Below are positions 1 through 8,582 of a stretch of 64,000 nt of DNA, one piece after another; positions within the stretch are counted from its first letter, which is position 1; every line of letters begins with the position of its first letter. Under the pieces are notes generated by a model that saw only the letters and a list, made by a program, of their open reading frames with translations, was not told the DNA's origin and did not search any database. Made by a program: the position numbers and the translations under genes. This DNA is from DASQPE01 sp964519805 (GTDB taxonomy: Bacteria > Gemmatimonadota > Gemmatimonadetes > Gemmatimonadales > GWC2-71-9): the NCBI GenBank assembly GCA_964519805.1, contig CAZFKN010000002.1, forward strand, positions 6,566 to 70,565, written 5' to 3'.

Positions 1-912
1 GGCAAGCAGCATGTGGTGGTCAGTGTCCGCGACGTGAACTCCGGCGCGGAGTCGCGCGCCGAGGGCGATTACGAGGTGCCGCGGTTCGGGGCCGGGACGA
101 CGAGCGAGCCGATTCTGGCGTACCAGGCGCAGGGCAGGGGGAAGCGGAGCGATCCGCTCCAGCTGGTGCTCAACCCCCGAGGCGTCGTGGGCTTCGGCGG
201 CGACACCCTGCTGGCCTACGTAGAGGGCTACGCGTTCCCGCGGGCGCAGACGGTGCCGTTCGAAGTTCGCGACGCGCGGGACAGCCTGGTCTACCGCGAC
301 TCGCTCCACTTCCGAGGCGGCCGGCCGGTCGAGAGCCAGGTGATTCGCGTCACTCCCGACAGCCTGGTGCTAGGTGAAATGCGCCTGATCGTCGGGCCCG
401 GAGCCGGGGCCCGGCACGCCACCGCCATCGTTTCGTTCACGCCCCAGTGGCTGGTGACGAGCTACGACCAGATGCTGAGCCTGCTGCGGTATTTCCCGCC
501 CAATCGGTACCTCGACTCGCTCCGGCACGCGGCACCAGCCGACCGCACCCGCCTCTGGCGCGAGTTCTGGCGGACCTCCGATCCGGATCCCAAGACGCCC
601 CAGAATGAGCAGCTCGACGAGTACTTCAGCCGGCTGGCGGCGGCCAACGCGCAGATCAAGGACGAGGGCGTCCCCGGATGGCGCACCGATCGCGGCGAGG
701 TCTTCATCACCCTCGGTGCCCCCGACGAGGCCACCGAGTCCGCGCCCAATGTGTCGGCCCGCATCATCCGGTGGAGCTACTACCGCTATCGACTGACACT
801 GTTCTTCGTCGACGAATCGGGCTTCAACCGCTACCGGCTCACGTCGCAATCGCGGTCCGAGTTCGAGCGGGCCATTGCGCGGCTCCGGCGGGGCGGGGAA
901 GCGCCGCCGTGA
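1..912 (+). CDS. GWxTD domain-containing protein, C-terminal part
   Basis: The frame is open from base 1, so this is the C-terminal ~303 residues of a gene that starts before the window. The visible part has a beta-rich region, then near the C-terminus a segment with FPPNRYLDSLR, an REFWRTSDPDP stretch and the motif GWRTDRGEVFITLG. This is the GWxTD signature, after which it ends in a basic tail (EFERAIARLRRGG). GWxTD proteins are common in Gemmatimonadota, Acidobacteria and Bacteroidota-like genomes, are usually secreted or membrane-anchored, and have no established biochemical role. Neighbours give no functional hint: a 106-nt inverted-repeat spacer separates it from polA. The signal peptide, if any, lies outside the window. 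Confidence 0.8.
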   Translation, partial: GKQHVVVSVRDVNSGAESRAEGDYEVPRFGAGTTSEPILAYQAQGRGKRSDPLQLVLNPRGVVGFGGDTLLAYVEGYAFPRAQTVPFEVRDARDSLVYRDSLHFRGGRPVESQVIRVTPDSLVLGEMRLIVGPGAGARHATAIVSFTPQWLVTSYDQMLSLLRYFPPNRYLDSLRHAAPADRTRLWREFWRTSDPDPKTPQNEQLDEYFSRLAAANAQIKDEGVPGWRTDRGEVFITLGAPDEATESAPNVSARIIRWSYYRYRLTLFFVDESGFNRYRLTSQSRSEFERAIARLRRGGEAPP

Positions 913-917
913 CGGCC

Positions 918-1022
918 GTGAGAAGTGAGAGGTAAGGAGTAAGAAGTGAGAGGGGGGCCCCGCCTGACACACGGAGCCCCCTCTTACTTCTCACCTCTTA
1001 CCTCTCACTTCTCACCTCTCAC
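918..1022. repeat. long inverted repeat built of GTGAGAAGT-like units
   Basis: The left arm (918-960) and right arm (973-1014) are near-perfect reverse complements: the outer 19 bases are identical (GTGAGAAGTGAGAGGTAAG) and the rest has only a few mismatches. The loop is about 12 nt. Each arm is itself made of repeated GTGAGAAGT/GTGAGAGGT units, and the right side continues with one more unit to 1022. It fills the gap between the GWxTD gene and polA. Similar unit sequence occurs at 53367-53396. It could act as a bidirectional terminator or be a REP/MITE-like dispersed element. Confidence 0.8.
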
Positions 1023-1028
1023 TATCTT
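1023..1028 (+). promoter_or_regulatory. candidate -10 element of polA (TATCTT)
   Basis: TATCTT lies 8 nt upstream of the polA ATG, directly after the inverted repeat. No Shine-Dalgarno sequence lies between them, so transcription would start within a few bases of the ATG. No convincing -35 box, because the upstream DNA is the repeat arm. Confidence 0.4.
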
Positions 1029-1036
1029 TCCGGGCC

Positions 1037-3862
1037 ATGCCCAGCCACTCGCCGCCCCAACTGTTCCTGGTCGACGGCTACGCGCTCATCTACCGGGCCT
1101 TCTTTGCCATGATCTCGCGGCCGCTGCGCACGGCACGGGGCGAGAACACGTCGGCCGCCTGGGGCGCCGTGAATTTTCTCCTTCGCCTCCAGGAAAAGTA
1201 TCGGCCCGACTACCTCGCCTGGGTGCTCGATGCCGGCACCTCGTTCCGCGAGGAGCGTTACCCCGACTACAAGTCCACTCGTGAGAAGCTCGATGAGGAG
1301 CTCCAGGCGGACTTCGACCGCTCGGTGGAGCGGACGCGGCAGCTGCTCGACGCGTTTCGAGTGCCTGCGGTCGAGGTGCCCGGGTACGAGGCGGACGATG
1401 TGATCGGCACGCTGGCGATGCAGGCGGCCACGTCCGGACTCGAGGCCGTGATCGTTTCGGGCGACAAGGACTTCTACCAGCTCATCGGCCCGCACGTGGC
1501 CTTGTTGAATCCCGGCCGGGGCGGTCCGGCGGCGGTTGACGAGGTGTGGGTGGATGAGACCAACGCGGCTGAGCGCCTGGGCGTCCCACCCGGCCAGGTC
1601 GCCGACTTCCTGGCGCTCGTCGGCGATACGTCGGACAACGTGCCTGGTGTGAAGGGGATCGGGGAGAAAGGGGCGCAGAAGCTCCTGGCGGAGTTCGGCG
1701 ATCTCGACACGTTGCTCGCCCGCGCCGGAGAAGTCACCGCCAAGCGTGCGCGTGAAGCGCTGCTCGAGCACGCCGAGGAGGCCCGCCTCTCGCGCGAGCT
1801 AGTGACGATCCGGCGCGACGTCCCCGCCACGCTCGATCTCGAGCGGTTCGCGGCGCGGGAGCCGGATCGGGACAAGCTGGTCCAGGTGCTCGCCGAGCTG
1901 GAGTTCTACTCGCTCCTGAAGAAAGTGGATGGCCAGAGCGCCGCTGCCCCGCCCGCCGCGGCGGTGGAGCCCACGCCCGGGGAGGCCCCTACTGCGCCGC
2001 CGCCGACCCCGGCCACCCCGTCCTCGACGGCGCCGGTCGTGATCGTCGACGACCCCGGCCTCCTGAGCGACGTGGTGGCCCGCCTGCGCAACGCCCCGCT
2101 GCTCGCGCTCGATACGGAGACCAGCTCCACCGCCCCCCGCGAGGCCGAGCTGGTCGGCCTTTCGATTGCCGCGAGTCCGACCGAGGTCTGGTACCTCCCG
2201 TTCGGGCACCGGCCGCTTGGCGGTGAGCTCGCCGCGCCGGCGCCGGTGAAGAACCTCCCGCCGCTCACGAGCCCCCTGGTGGCTCCGCTGGCGCAGCTGC
2301 TGGCCGACGCGGCGGTACCCAAGGCCGGCCACAACGTGAAGTTCGACTGGCAGGTGCTCCGCGGCGCCGGCGTCGAGCTGCGCGGGGTCGTTTACGACTC
2401 GATGCTTGCGAGCTTCATCCTCGATCCGGGGCGCCGCTCTCACGGGATCGACACGCTGGCCCTCGAGCACCTGGGCCGGACCATGGAGACGTACGCCGAC
2501 GTGGCTGGCCGGGGCAGGCGCGAAACCCCGTTTGCCGAGCTGCCGGTCCCGCGAGCGGCCGCCTATTGCGGCGCCGACAGCGCGACGGCGCTCGCGCTGC
2601 ACGACTTCTTCGCCCCGCGGCTCCGGGAGACGTCGTTGGAGCCGCTCCTCGCCGAGATCGAGCTGCCGCTCGTCGAGGTGCTGGTGGATATGGAGTGGAC
2701 GGGGATCGCCATCGATCGGACCGTCTTCGAGCGCCTCTCGCGTGAGCTGGGCGCCGACCTCGCGCGCTTGGAGCGGGAGATTTCACAGGCCGCGGGGAGC
2801 GAGCTGAACCTGAACTCACCGAAGCAGCTGGCCACCGTGCTGTTCGAGAAGCACCAGCTCCCCGTGCTCAAGAAGACCAAGACGGGTCCGTCCACCGACG
2901 CCGATGTGCTGGAGCAGCTCGCTGCCATGGGACACGGGCTGCCGAGGCTGATCCTCGAGTATCGGGAGCTGCAGAAGCTCAAGAGCACCTATGTGGACGC
3001 ACTGCCGGCGGAGGTCAATCCCAAGACCGGGCGGATCCACACCAGTTTCAACCAGACCGGGGCCGCGACCGGGCGGCTTTCATCGTCCGACCCCAACCTC
3101 CAGAACATCCCGGTGCGCTCCGCCCGGGGCGAGGCAATCCGCCGGGGGTTCGTGCCGGCGGCGGGGTCGGTCTTTCTCGTCGCCGACTACTCGCAGATCG
3201 AGCTCCGGCTCATGGCGCATCTGTCGGGCGATCCCGGCTTTATCGAGGCCTTCCGCCAGGGCGGCGACATCCACCGCCAGACCGCGGCCCTGATCTTCGG
3301 CGTTCCACTCGCCGAAGTGACTTCGGACATGCGGGCCCGGGCCAAGACGATCAACTTCGCGACCATCTACGGCCAGGGCGCGTTCGCGCTCTCGCGTCAG
3401 CTGGGGATCTCGCAAGAGGATGCGAAGAGCTTCATCGCCCGCTACTTCGAGCGATTCGCGGGGGTCAGAGCGTTTCTCGACCGGCAGGTGCAACTGGCGC
3501 GCGAGCAGGGGTACGTGGAGACGCTGTTCAAGCGGCGGCGCTACATCCCGGAGATCCGGGACCGGAACTACAACCTCAGAGCGTATGCCGAGCGGACCGC
3601 GCAGAACTCCCCATTGCAGGGCTCAGCCGCCGATCTCATCAAGCTCGCGATGGTGCGGGTCCATCGCGGGCTGCGCGACCGCGGGCTCGTGAGCCGCATG
3701 CTGCTGCAGGTACACGATGAGCTGGTCTTCGAGGTCCCGGCGGGAGAGATCGAGGTCATGCGGGACCTGGTCCGGACCAGCATGGAGACGGTGGTGAAGC
3801 TGGAAGTACCGCTGGTCGTGGATATCGGGGTGGGGCCGAACTGGCTGGACGCAAAGCGGTAA
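1037..3862 (+). CDS. polA: DNA polymerase I
   Basis: Full-length family A polymerase (941 aa) for gap filling in repair and Okazaki-fragment maturation. N-terminal 5'-3' exonuclease (about residues 6-290): VSGDKDFYQLI and the helix-hairpin-helix segment GDTSDNVPGVKGIGEKG. An Ala/Pro-rich linker follows (about 300-330). The 3'-5' exonuclease domain keeps its metal ligands (LDTETSS, KAGHNVKFD and YCGAD), so proofreading is probably active, unlike in Taq polymerase. The polymerase domain shows motif A VADYSQIELR, motif B RAKTINFATIYGQG and motif C QVHDELVFEV. The ATG start is followed directly by conserved sequence (LFLVDGYALIYRAFF). Converges with the MMPL gene only 7 nt away. Confidence 0.97.
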   Translation: MPSHSPPQLFLVDGYALIYRAFFAMISRPLRTARGENTSAAWGAVNFLLRLQEKYRPDYLAWVLDAGTSFREERYPDYKSTREKLDEELQADFDRSVERTRQLLDAFRVPAVEVPGYEADDVIGTLAMQAATSGLEAVIVSGDKDFYQLIGPHVALLNPGRGGPAAVDEVWVDETNAAERLGVPPGQVADFLALVGDTSDNVPGVKGIGEKGAQKLLAEFGDLDTLLARAGEVTAKRAREALLEHAEEARLSRELVTIRRDVPATLDLERFAAREPDRDKLVQVLAELEFYSLLKKVDGQSAAAPPAAAVEPTPGEAPTAPPPTPATPSSTAPVVIVDDPGLLSDVVARLRNAPLLALDTETSSTAPREAELVGLSIAASPTEVWYLPFGHRPLGGELAAPAPVKNLPPLTSPLVAPLAQLLADAAVPKAGHNVKFDWQVLRGAGVELRGVVYDSMLASFILDPGRRSHGIDTLALEHLGRTMETYADVAGRGRRETPFAELPVPRAAAYCGADSATALALHDFFAPRLRETSLEPLLAEIELPLVEVLVDMEWTGIAIDRTVFERLSRELGADLARLEREISQAAGSELNLNSPKQLATVLFEKHQLPVLKKTKTGPSTDADVLEQLAAMGHGLPRLILEYRELQKLKSTYVDALPAEVNPKTGRIHTSFNQTGAATGRLSSSDPNLQNIPVRSARGEAIRRGFVPAAGSVFLVADYSQIELRLMAHLSGDPGFIEAFRQGGDIHRQTAALIFGVPLAEVTSDMRARAKTINFATIYGQGAFALSRQLGISQEDAKSFIARYFERFAGVRAFLDRQVQLAREQGYVETLFKRRRYIPEIRDRNYNLRAYAERTAQNSPLQGSAADLIKLAMVRVHRGLRDRGLVSRMLLQVHDELVFEVPAGEIEVMRDLVRTSMETVVKLEVPLVVDIGVGPNWLDAKR

Positions 3863-3869
3863 GCGGTGT

Positions 3870-6242
3870 TTACTGTTCACCGTTGACTGCTGTTCCCGGC
3901 CACCAGTTCCACCGACCGGCGAGATGCATGAACGCGGGCACCAGCACCATCCGGATGATCGTCGCGTCCAGTAGCACCGCCACCGCCAGCCCGAAGCCCA
4001 GAAACTGCATCACCAGGACCCGCGCAAAGGCGAAGATTCCGAAGACCATGATCATGATCAGCGCTGCGGACGTGATCACGGATGCCGTCGCGCTCAAGCC
4101 TTCCAGAACCGCCTCGTCGTTCCGCCCGGTCCGGTCGAACGCCTCCTTCATCCGGCTCAGCAGAAACACCTCGTAATCCATGCTGAGTCCGAAGACCACG
4201 GCGAAGACCAGCACTGGCACGACGACGAAGATCGCCGACGTGGGGCCGTCGATGCCCAGGAGCTGCGAGCCGAACCCCTTTTGAAAGACGAGCACGATGA
4301 GGCCGAACGTGGCGCTCACCGACAGCGTGTTCATGATGATGGCCTTGATCGGGACCAGGAGCGAGCGGAAGGCCAGCGCCAACATGACGCCCGTGGCGGC
4401 CAGAATCAGGCCCACCAGAAGCGGGAACCGCTTGAGCAGGTCATCCTGGAAGTCGAGGCTGGACGCCGCATAGCCGGTTACGAGGATCCGCAGGTCCTTG
4501 GTGCCGCGGAGCTTCTGGGTTCGAAGCTCGCGGGCCTTGCGCACCACATCCATCGCCGTGGTCAGCGAAGTCGTATCCGACAGGATCACATCCATGAGCG
4601 TGACCCGCTGGTCCTTGCTCAGATACGCGTCGAGAAAATCCGGCGGCAGATCGTTCCGCGCCGCGGCCAAGTCGCTGTAGAGGACGGAATACGCGAGCAG
4701 CGAAGTCTTCGGCTTTGCGTCCACCAGGCTGCGAACCTCGCGGACCCGCGGGTCCGCCCGGAGCGAGTCCGAGAGGGTTCGAAGGCCGCGCAGCACGGCG
4801 GTTTCGACGGCGGTGTGGCCGGCGGGTGTTTCGACCACGAGGCGCACGGGCTGAATCACGCCGGCCACGCCCATGGCAGTCAGCGTTTCCACGCCCTTGC
4901 CGGCGTCGGTGTCGCTCGGCCACCAGTGACGGGACGGCAGGCCGATCCGGATCCAGAAGACGGGCGCGGTGAGGAGCGCGATGGCGAGCCCGCCGACCGT
5001 CACCGCCCGCCACGGGTATCGGCTGAGCGTTCGGGCCCAGGTTTCCCAGATCCGCGGCGCGTGCCACCACGCGAGGCGCCGGGCGAGCCAACGGGGCCGC
5101 TCGATACTGCGTCCCATCACAGCCAGAAGAGCGGGGAGGAGCGTGGTCGAGAGCAACACCGCAACCGCGACGACGACGAGCCCACCCAGGCCGACGCTGC
5201 GGGTTTCGACCAACGGCGTGAACAAGAGGGCCGCGAAGCCGACGACCACCGTGAGGCCGGAGGTAACCACGGCCGCCCCGGCGGTGAGGAACGTCGTCAC
5301 GGCTGCTTCGCGGCGTCGCTTCCCGCGGCTCAGCTCCTCCCGGAATCGGGTCACGACGAGCAGCGAGTAGTCGATGCCGACGCCCAGGCCGATCATCGTC
5401 GTCATGTTGAGGACGAAAACCGACATCGGCGTGACCTGAGTGAGGTAGCCGATGATCGTGAGCGAGACGACGATCGCGAGGAATCCGACGATCAGCGGAA
5501 GCACCGCAGCCACCAGGGCTCCGAAGGCGAGCACCAGAATCACCAGCGTCAGCGGGATCAGACGCGCCTCGCCCCGACGGCTGTCTTCGGCGGTCACCGC
5601 GCGCACGTCGAGGTCCAGCGGCGCCCGTCCCGTCACGTAGGCCGTGTACTGCCCCCCGCGGGGCATGCCCTCCAGCGTCTCCCGAGTCGTCTGGCGGACG
5701 ACGGGCACGAGGCCCGCGGCGCTGTCGCCGGTCGTCGTGCGCAGCGCCAGGATGAGCAGTGCAGTGCGGCGGTCACGGCTCAGAAAGGACGTGTCCCCGG
5801 TCGAGGCATAGGACACGACGTCGCGGATGAACGGCTCCGCGGCGAGGGTGTGCACCAGGCTGTCGAGAACGGGTCGGGAGGGCCCGGAGTCGAGCCGAGA
5901 CGGAGCGGCGAGGGTGACGGCGAAGAACTCGCTGACGGGGCTATCGAATCGCCGCTCCAGCTTCTCCTGGGCTTCCGAGGCCTCGGTCGCTCTGGTGCTG
6001 CCGCCCCGAATGTTGAGCAACCCTTCGGTGCGCGGCGCGCGGGCGGTGGCGAAGATCCCCACCGCCGTCCACACGATCACCACGACCCAGCGCCATCGGA
6101 CCAGGCCACGGGCAAGGTATTCCCTCGGATTCAGGCGATCCCTCCGTGTGCTGCGCCGGCCGCGGGTTACGAGTGGCCAAATGTTAGACGGCTCCGCGGC
6201 CCCACGCCAGCGCGCTAGCGCCCGGGGCCCGCGCGGCGGCAT
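3870..6242 (-). CDS. MMPL/RND-superfamily exporter
   Basis: About 790 aa, two repeats of one TM helix, a large extracytoplasmic loop and a five-helix bundle, as in MMPL/HpnN transporters of lipids or hydrophobic compounds, driven by protons. Diagnostic Asp-Tyr pairs occur in both halves (GVGIDYSLLVVTRFREEL and FGLSMDYEVFLLSRMKEAF). The first membrane segment is RWRWVVVIVWTAVGIFATA. Start is uncertain. A TTG at 6254 and ATG at 6242 are in frame but have no ribosome site and overlap the divergent protease gene. A CTG at 6134 sits 5 nt after GGAGGG (6140-6145) and just before the first TM helix, and may be the true start. Substrate unknown; no regulator adjoins. Confidence 0.88.
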   Translation of the reverse strand: MPPRGPRALARWRGAAEPSNIWPLVTRGRRSTRRDRLNPREYLARGLVRWRWVVVIVWTAVGIFATARAPRTEGLLNIRGGSTRATEASEAQEKLERRFDSPVSEFFAVTLAAPSRLDSGPSRPVLDSLVHTLAAEPFIRDVVSYASTGDTSFLSRDRRTALLILALRTTTGDSAAGLVPVVRQTTRETLEGMPRGGQYTAYVTGRAPLDLDVRAVTAEDSRRGEARLIPLTLVILVLAFGALVAAVLPLIVGFLAIVVSLTIIGYLTQVTPMSVFVLNMTTMIGLGVGIDYSLLVVTRFREELSRGKRRREAAVTTFLTAGAAVVTSGLTVVVGFAALLFTPLVETRSVGLGGLVVVAVAVLLSTTLLPALLAVMGRSIERPRWLARRLAWWHAPRIWETWARTLSRYPWRAVTVGGLAIALLTAPVFWIRIGLPSRHWWPSDTDAGKGVETLTAMGVAGVIQPVRLVVETPAGHTAVETAVLRGLRTLSDSLRADPRVREVRSLVDAKPKTSLLAYSVLYSDLAAARNDLPPDFLDAYLSKDQRVTLMDVILSDTTSLTTAMDVVRKARELRTQKLRGTKDLRILVTGYAASSLDFQDDLLKRFPLLVGLILAATGVMLALAFRSLLVPIKAIIMNTLSVSATFGLIVLVFQKGFGSQLLGIDGPTSAIFVVVPVLVFAVVFGLSMDYEVFLLSRMKEAFDRTGRNDEAVLEGLSATASVITSAALIMIMVFGIFAFARVLVMQFLGFGLAVAVLLDATIIRMVLVPAFMHLAGRWNWWPGTAVNGEQ

Positions 6243-6245
6243 ATT
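6240..6245 (+). promoter_or_regulatory. candidate -10 element (CATATT) of the matrixin-like gene
   Basis: CATATT ends 8 nt before the ATG at 6254; there is no Shine-Dalgarno sequence. It overlaps the possible ATG of the divergent MMPL gene. Confidence 0.35.
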
Positions 6246-6253
6246 GATTTCCA

Positions 6254-7054
6254 ATGGTGCGCTTCCTGCTCCCGGCCCTGACCGGTCTGCTGCTGATCGC
6301 AGTGCTTGCCGATCGGATTACGAAACTGGCCCCGACCGAGTTGAGCGCCGGCCAGACGGCAGCCGTCGTGGACACCAGCGGTGCCTCGACGGCGCGCCCA
6401 CCGACGCCCGCGGCGGCGACGTCGCCCGCGCCGCCGGTCCCGGAGAGCCGTACCCCCACGGTTGACCGGCTCGCCCGACTCGCCGTCCGGCGCCAGCTCG
6501 CAGGGATGGCCGGCCAGACCTACCTCGACTCGCTCATCGCTACGACGGACTCGGTCATCCGCCGCTGGCCCGATCGCAACGGCGACCCGCTGAGGGTGCT
6601 GATCGTGGAGGGGGGCGCGCAGGGATACGCGCCCAGAATGGCCGATCTCGTTCGTCGAGCGCTGGACCGATGGGCGGGAGCCGGCATGGGCGTGAGGTTT
6701 GCCGAGGTACTCGATACGACTGGGGCGGACATCGTGGTACGGTGGATCGACCGCTTCGACATAGATCGCGCCGGCCAGACCGATCTGACCTGGGATCAGC
6801 TGGGGCGGGTGCGCCGCGCGACCATCTCACTCGCTCTCCACTCGACCGCTGGCGCGCCGCTCAGCGATCCGGCCTTGCTCTCCGTTGCGGTGCACGAGAC
6901 GGGGCACGCGATCGGCCTCCCTCATTCACCCGACTCGAACGATGTGATGTTCCCCTCGACCCGGACGTCGGCGCTGTCGGAGCGCGACGTGCGAACCGCG
7001 CAGGTGCTCTATCAGCTTCCTCCGGGGTCGGTCAAGGACAGCGCCGACCGGTAG
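6254..7054 (+). CDS. matrixin-like zinc metalloprotease, membrane-anchored or secreted
   Basis: 266 aa. The N-terminus (FLLPALTGLLLIAVLADRI) is a signal anchor or signal peptide. A Pro/Ala-rich linker (about residues 35-65) follows, then a compact catalytic domain. The zinc motif HETGHAIGLPHS near residue 215 matches the metzincin consensus HExxHxxGxxH, and the downstream DVMFPS supplies the Met-turn (SxMxP-like). This places it with the peptidase M10A/matrixin group of bacterial proteases, acting outside the cytoplasm on unknown proteins. The ATG is chosen because the hydrophobic segment begins immediately after it. A serine hydrolase gene follows on the same strand 45 nt later, so the two may be co-transcribed. 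Confidence 0.85.
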   Translation: MVRFLLPALTGLLLIAVLADRITKLAPTELSAGQTAAVVDTSGASTARPPTPAAATSPAPPVPESRTPTVDRLARLAVRRQLAGMAGQTYLDSLIATTDSVIRRWPDRNGDPLRVLIVEGGAQGYAPRMADLVRRALDRWAGAGMGVRFAEVLDTTGADIVVRWIDRFDIDRAGQTDLTWDQLGRVRRATISLALHSTAGAPLSDPALLSVAVHETGHAIGLPHSPDSNDVMFPSTRTSALSERDVRTAQVLYQLPPGSVKDSADR

Positions 7055-7099
7055 CGATTGTTAGCCCCTCAGCGAGTAGTAGCGTCAACAACCTCCATC

Positions 7100-8254
7100 A
7101 TGATGGCCGCCGTGGCCAGTACCCTGCTCGCCGCCTCCGCGCAGGCCCAGCAATTCCCCGACGTGGATGCGGCCGCACGCCAGGGAATCCGGAAGGGACT
7201 CTACCCCGGCGCCGTGGTGGTCATCGGTCGGGGCGACACCGTGCTGTACGCTCGGGGCTACGGTCACCTCACGTGGAGTCAGGCGTCGGCGGTTCCGGAT
7301 CCGGACTCGACTCTCTGGGACCTCGCCTCCCTGACGAAGGTCGTCGGCACCACGAGTGCCGTGTTGCGCCTCGTGGATGCCGGGGCCGTGGGTCTCGATC
7401 TGCCTGTGAGTCACTACCTGCCCCGCTTCTCGGGCGGCGGCAAGGACCACGTCACGGTGCGGATGCTCCTGGATCACACGAGCGGACTCCCGCCATGGAT
7501 ACCGTTCTTCCGGAGAGCCCGCACGGCGGCCGCCATGGTGGACGAGCTGTACGCGGAGCCACTCCAGCGAGCACCGGGCGACTCGGCCGACTACAGCGAC
7601 CTCAACGCCATGTTGCTCGGCCTGCTCGTCGAACAGGTATCGGGCAAGTCCCTCGACTCGGTGGTGAACGCAGAGGTGCTGAAGCCGCTTGACCTCGAGC
7701 GAACACTGTACCGGCCCTCGGCGGCGCTGCGGAAATGGACCGCGCCGACCGGCAGGTACCGAGGGCAGGCCGTCCGCGGCGAGGTCAACGACCAGAACGC
7801 GGCGCGCCTCGGCGGGGCGGCTGGTCACGCCGGACTCTTTTCGACCGGGCACGACCTGGCGCGCTTCGCCCAGGTTTGGCTGCGCCAAGGCCTCACGCCC
7901 GCAGGGCGCTGGGTGCGCGCCGAGACGATGCGCCTCTTTCTGACGCCGGGCCCGCGGAGCGGGACGAGGCTGCTGGGTTGGGATGGGCCGACCCTGGATG
8001 CGCCGCGTGACGATCCCAGCGTGTTTGGGGCCATGGCGAGCCCGGCGGCCTATGGGCACACCGGCTGGACCGGCACGGAGCTTTGGATCGATCCGACCCG
8101 GGACCTGTTCCTCGTGTTCCTTACGAACCGTAGCTATGATCCCCGGACGCGGCGGTCGATCGAGAAGCTGAAGGAAGTCCGTGCCAAGCTTTCCGACGCC
8201 ACGCTGCGGGAGGTGCCTGCGCTCTGCAACGCGGAGCACCTGACGACATGCTGA
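7100..8254 (+). CDS. beta-lactamase-related serine hydrolase, secreted
   Basis: About 384 aa from the ATG at 7100; a TTG at 7058 is also in frame but would put polar residues before the signal peptide. The N-terminus MMAAVASTLLAASAQA looks like a cleavable signal. Class C/penicillin-binding fold motifs: SLTK (SxxK nucleophile), YSDLN (Tyr of the YxN/YSD motif) and HTGWTGTELW (the KTG-equivalent HTG). Such proteins include esterases, D-aminopeptidases and peptidoglycan-related enzymes. Calling it a true antibiotic-hydrolysing beta-lactamase is not justified. Follows the matrixin gene closely, so both could be exported degradative enzymes. Confidence 0.85.
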   Translation: MMAAVASTLLAASAQAQQFPDVDAAARQGIRKGLYPGAVVVIGRGDTVLYARGYGHLTWSQASAVPDPDSTLWDLASLTKVVGTTSAVLRLVDAGAVGLDLPVSHYLPRFSGGGKDHVTVRMLLDHTSGLPPWIPFFRRARTAAAMVDELYAEPLQRAPGDSADYSDLNAMLLGLLVEQVSGKSLDSVVNAEVLKPLDLERTLYRPSAALRKWTAPTGRYRGQAVRGEVNDQNAARLGGAAGHAGLFSTGHDLARFAQVWLRQGLTPAGRWVRAETMRLFLTPGPRSGTRLLGWDGPTLDAPRDDPSVFGAMASPAAYGHTGWTGTELWIDPTRDLFLVFLTNRSYDPRTRRSIEKLKEVRAKLSDATLREVPALCNAEHLTTC

Positions 8255-8279
8255 CCGGGCACGTACGAGGTGATCATCC

Positions 8280-8582
8280 ATGACGCTTACAGCCGACACG
8301 GTCCGTCGGGCCCTTCGCGCCGTCAAGGATCCGGAGCTCAACCTAAACATCATCGACTTGGGATTGGTCTACGACATCGACGTCTCCGAGACCGGCGACG
8401 TGCGGGTTCAGATGACGCTCACGTCCCCCGGCTGTCCCGCCGGCGCCGAGATCGTTCAAGGCGTCCGGGACGTGGCGACCGATCTGGAGGGGGTGGGGTC
8501 GGTGGACGTCGAGTTGGTTTGGGAGCCGTACTGGACGCCGGAGCGCATGGACCCGAGAGTGCGGGCCTTCCTAGGTCACTGA
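8280..8582 (+). CDS. DUF59/MIP18-family Fe-S assembly protein (SufT/PaaD-like)
   Basis: 100 aa, a complete DUF59 domain: KDPELNLNIIDLGLVYDI at the N-terminus, then LTSPGCPAG with the conserved Cys, and a final VELVWEPYW. The family (SufT, MIP18, the N-terminal part of Mrp/ApbC, PaaD) helps in maturation of Fe-S proteins. A GAGGTGATC ribosome site precedes the ATG. It lies about 8 kb from the Suf operon, so it is not co-transcribed with it but may serve the same pathway. Its last 7 nt overlap the end of the convergent rnd gene. Confidence 0.85.
   Translation: MTLTADTVRRALRAVKDPELNLNIIDLGLVYDIDVSETGDVRVQMTLTSPGCPAGAEIVQGVRDVATDLEGVGSVDVELVWEPYWTPERMDPRVRAFLGH

Noticed and set aside
4281..6218. 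645-codon plus-strand open frame
   Set aside because: Antisense to the MMPL gene, high-charge composition (His/Arg/Gln-rich) typical of shadow frames in GC-rich DNA, no domain.
7100..8254. Antibiotic-resistance beta-lactamase
   Set aside because: Only SxxK, YSD and HTG motifs are present; these are shared with esterases and peptidases, so resistance is not supported.
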